Positions 25,956-26,197 of a stretch of 26,197 bases of DNA are shown one piece after another (the stretch's first letter is position 1; each line of letters opens with the position of its first letter). The position numbers and the translations under genes are program-made. The notes under the pieces were generated by a model. It ran no database searches, was not told where the DNA came from, and saw only the letters and a program-made list of their open reading frames with translations. Source of the stretch: Corallochytrium limacisporum (Eukaryota; Opisthokonta); the NCBI GenBank assembly GCA_002811645.1, contig PDIP01000130.1, forward strand, positions 41,775 to 67,971, written 5' to 3'.

Positions 25956-26010
25956 CGGAGAGATAGAGAGCGAGAGAGCGAGAGAGCGAGAGAGAGAGAG
26001 AGAGAAAAAG
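25956..26010 (+). repeat. GA-rich simple repeat
   Basis: A purine tract with about three copies of the 8-mer GAGAGAGC grading into (GA)n and then A-rich sequence. Confidence 0.85.
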
Positions 26011-26197
26011 AAAAAAACTAAAGAGGTCACCCGTGACACCACAACAAACAAGCAAAACCAATGGGAGATCTGGGCTGGAGGATAGGACTATTAGAAAGCA
26101 AGAAAAAAGGGAGGAAAGAAAACAAAGGTAGAAAAACAAGGGTGCAAACGGCCTTTTCTTTTCTTGTCGGGAGAGCCCCGAAAGGGGGGAGGAAGGG

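Larger units (their letters stand above)
24903..26197. other. Simple-sequence-rich intergenic tail
   Basis: From 24903 to about 25550 the sequence is ordinary non-coding DNA beginning with the lipoate ligase 3' end. From about 25560 to the window end it is dominated by poly-C, poly-T, poly-G and GA-rich tracts with a two-base N gap. ORFs drawn across it are artefacts of the homopolymers. Confidence 0.6.

Noticed and set aside
25085-26139. Long ORFs through the poly-G and GA tracts
   Set aside because: They translate homopolymers and cross the N gap, and occur in several frames on both strands at once.

Overview
The window is nuclear DNA from a eukaryote. It holds twelve protein-coding genes that I can support, and each reads as one uninterrupted ORF with no intron needed. 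Ten of the eleven recognised or well-supported starts (excluding the Ser-rich 21725-22456 gene, whose start was chosen by this rule) have a purine at -3, usually A, so initiation is Kozak-like. AATAAA or ATTAAA signals follow several stop codons. Nothing prokaryotic, organellar or viral is visible. One gene (13195-14352) matches RHL1, a topoisomerase VI accessory subunit known mainly from plants, red algae and some other algae and protists. RHL1 together with an almost intron-free gene set makes a red alga or similar intron-poor alga my best guess, but no photosynthesis gene is present to prove it.

Left part (1-8700): about 1.7 kb without a convincing gene; a small four-pass membrane protein of claudin/PMP22-like layout (1749-2396, +); then a head-to-head pair of ubiquitin-pathway genes, a compact ubiquilin/Dsk2 shuttle (2977-3906, -) and the ubiquitin-activating enzyme E1 UBA1 (5527-8598, +), sharing a 1.6 kb upstream region.

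Middle (8700-17150): a 1.9 kb gap; an unrecognised protein with a C-terminal C2HC-like zinc-binding block (10476-11789, +); a YIPF6 Golgi membrane protein (12403-13017, +) running tail-to-tail into the RHL1-like gene (13195-14352, -); a twin-CX9C COX23/CHCHD7 protein (15021-15257, -); and ZPR1 (15707-17149, -).

Right part (17150-26197): a membrane-anchored serine beta-lactamase-like hydrolase (17924-19354, +) and a CYP4-clan cytochrome P450 (20028-21548, +) in tandem; an unrecognised Ser-rich, polyQ-containing protein (21725-22456, -, possibly starting at 22513); a two-domain lipoate-protein ligase (23607-24902, +); and a 1.3 kb tail of simple sequence with a two-base N gap inside poly-G.

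Most genes are housekeeping: ubiquitin activation and delivery, Golgi traffic, eEF1A folding, mitochondrial intermembrane-space chemistry and lipoylation. I see no operon-like logic and no defence or mobile system. The parts most worth following up are the claudin-like protein, the RHL1 homologue with its SIM-like tail, the orphan zinc-binding protein, the phospho-site-rich polyQ protein, and two very strong G-quadruplex candidates. The latter sit on the template strand just past the poly(A) signals in two of the co-directional intergenic gaps.
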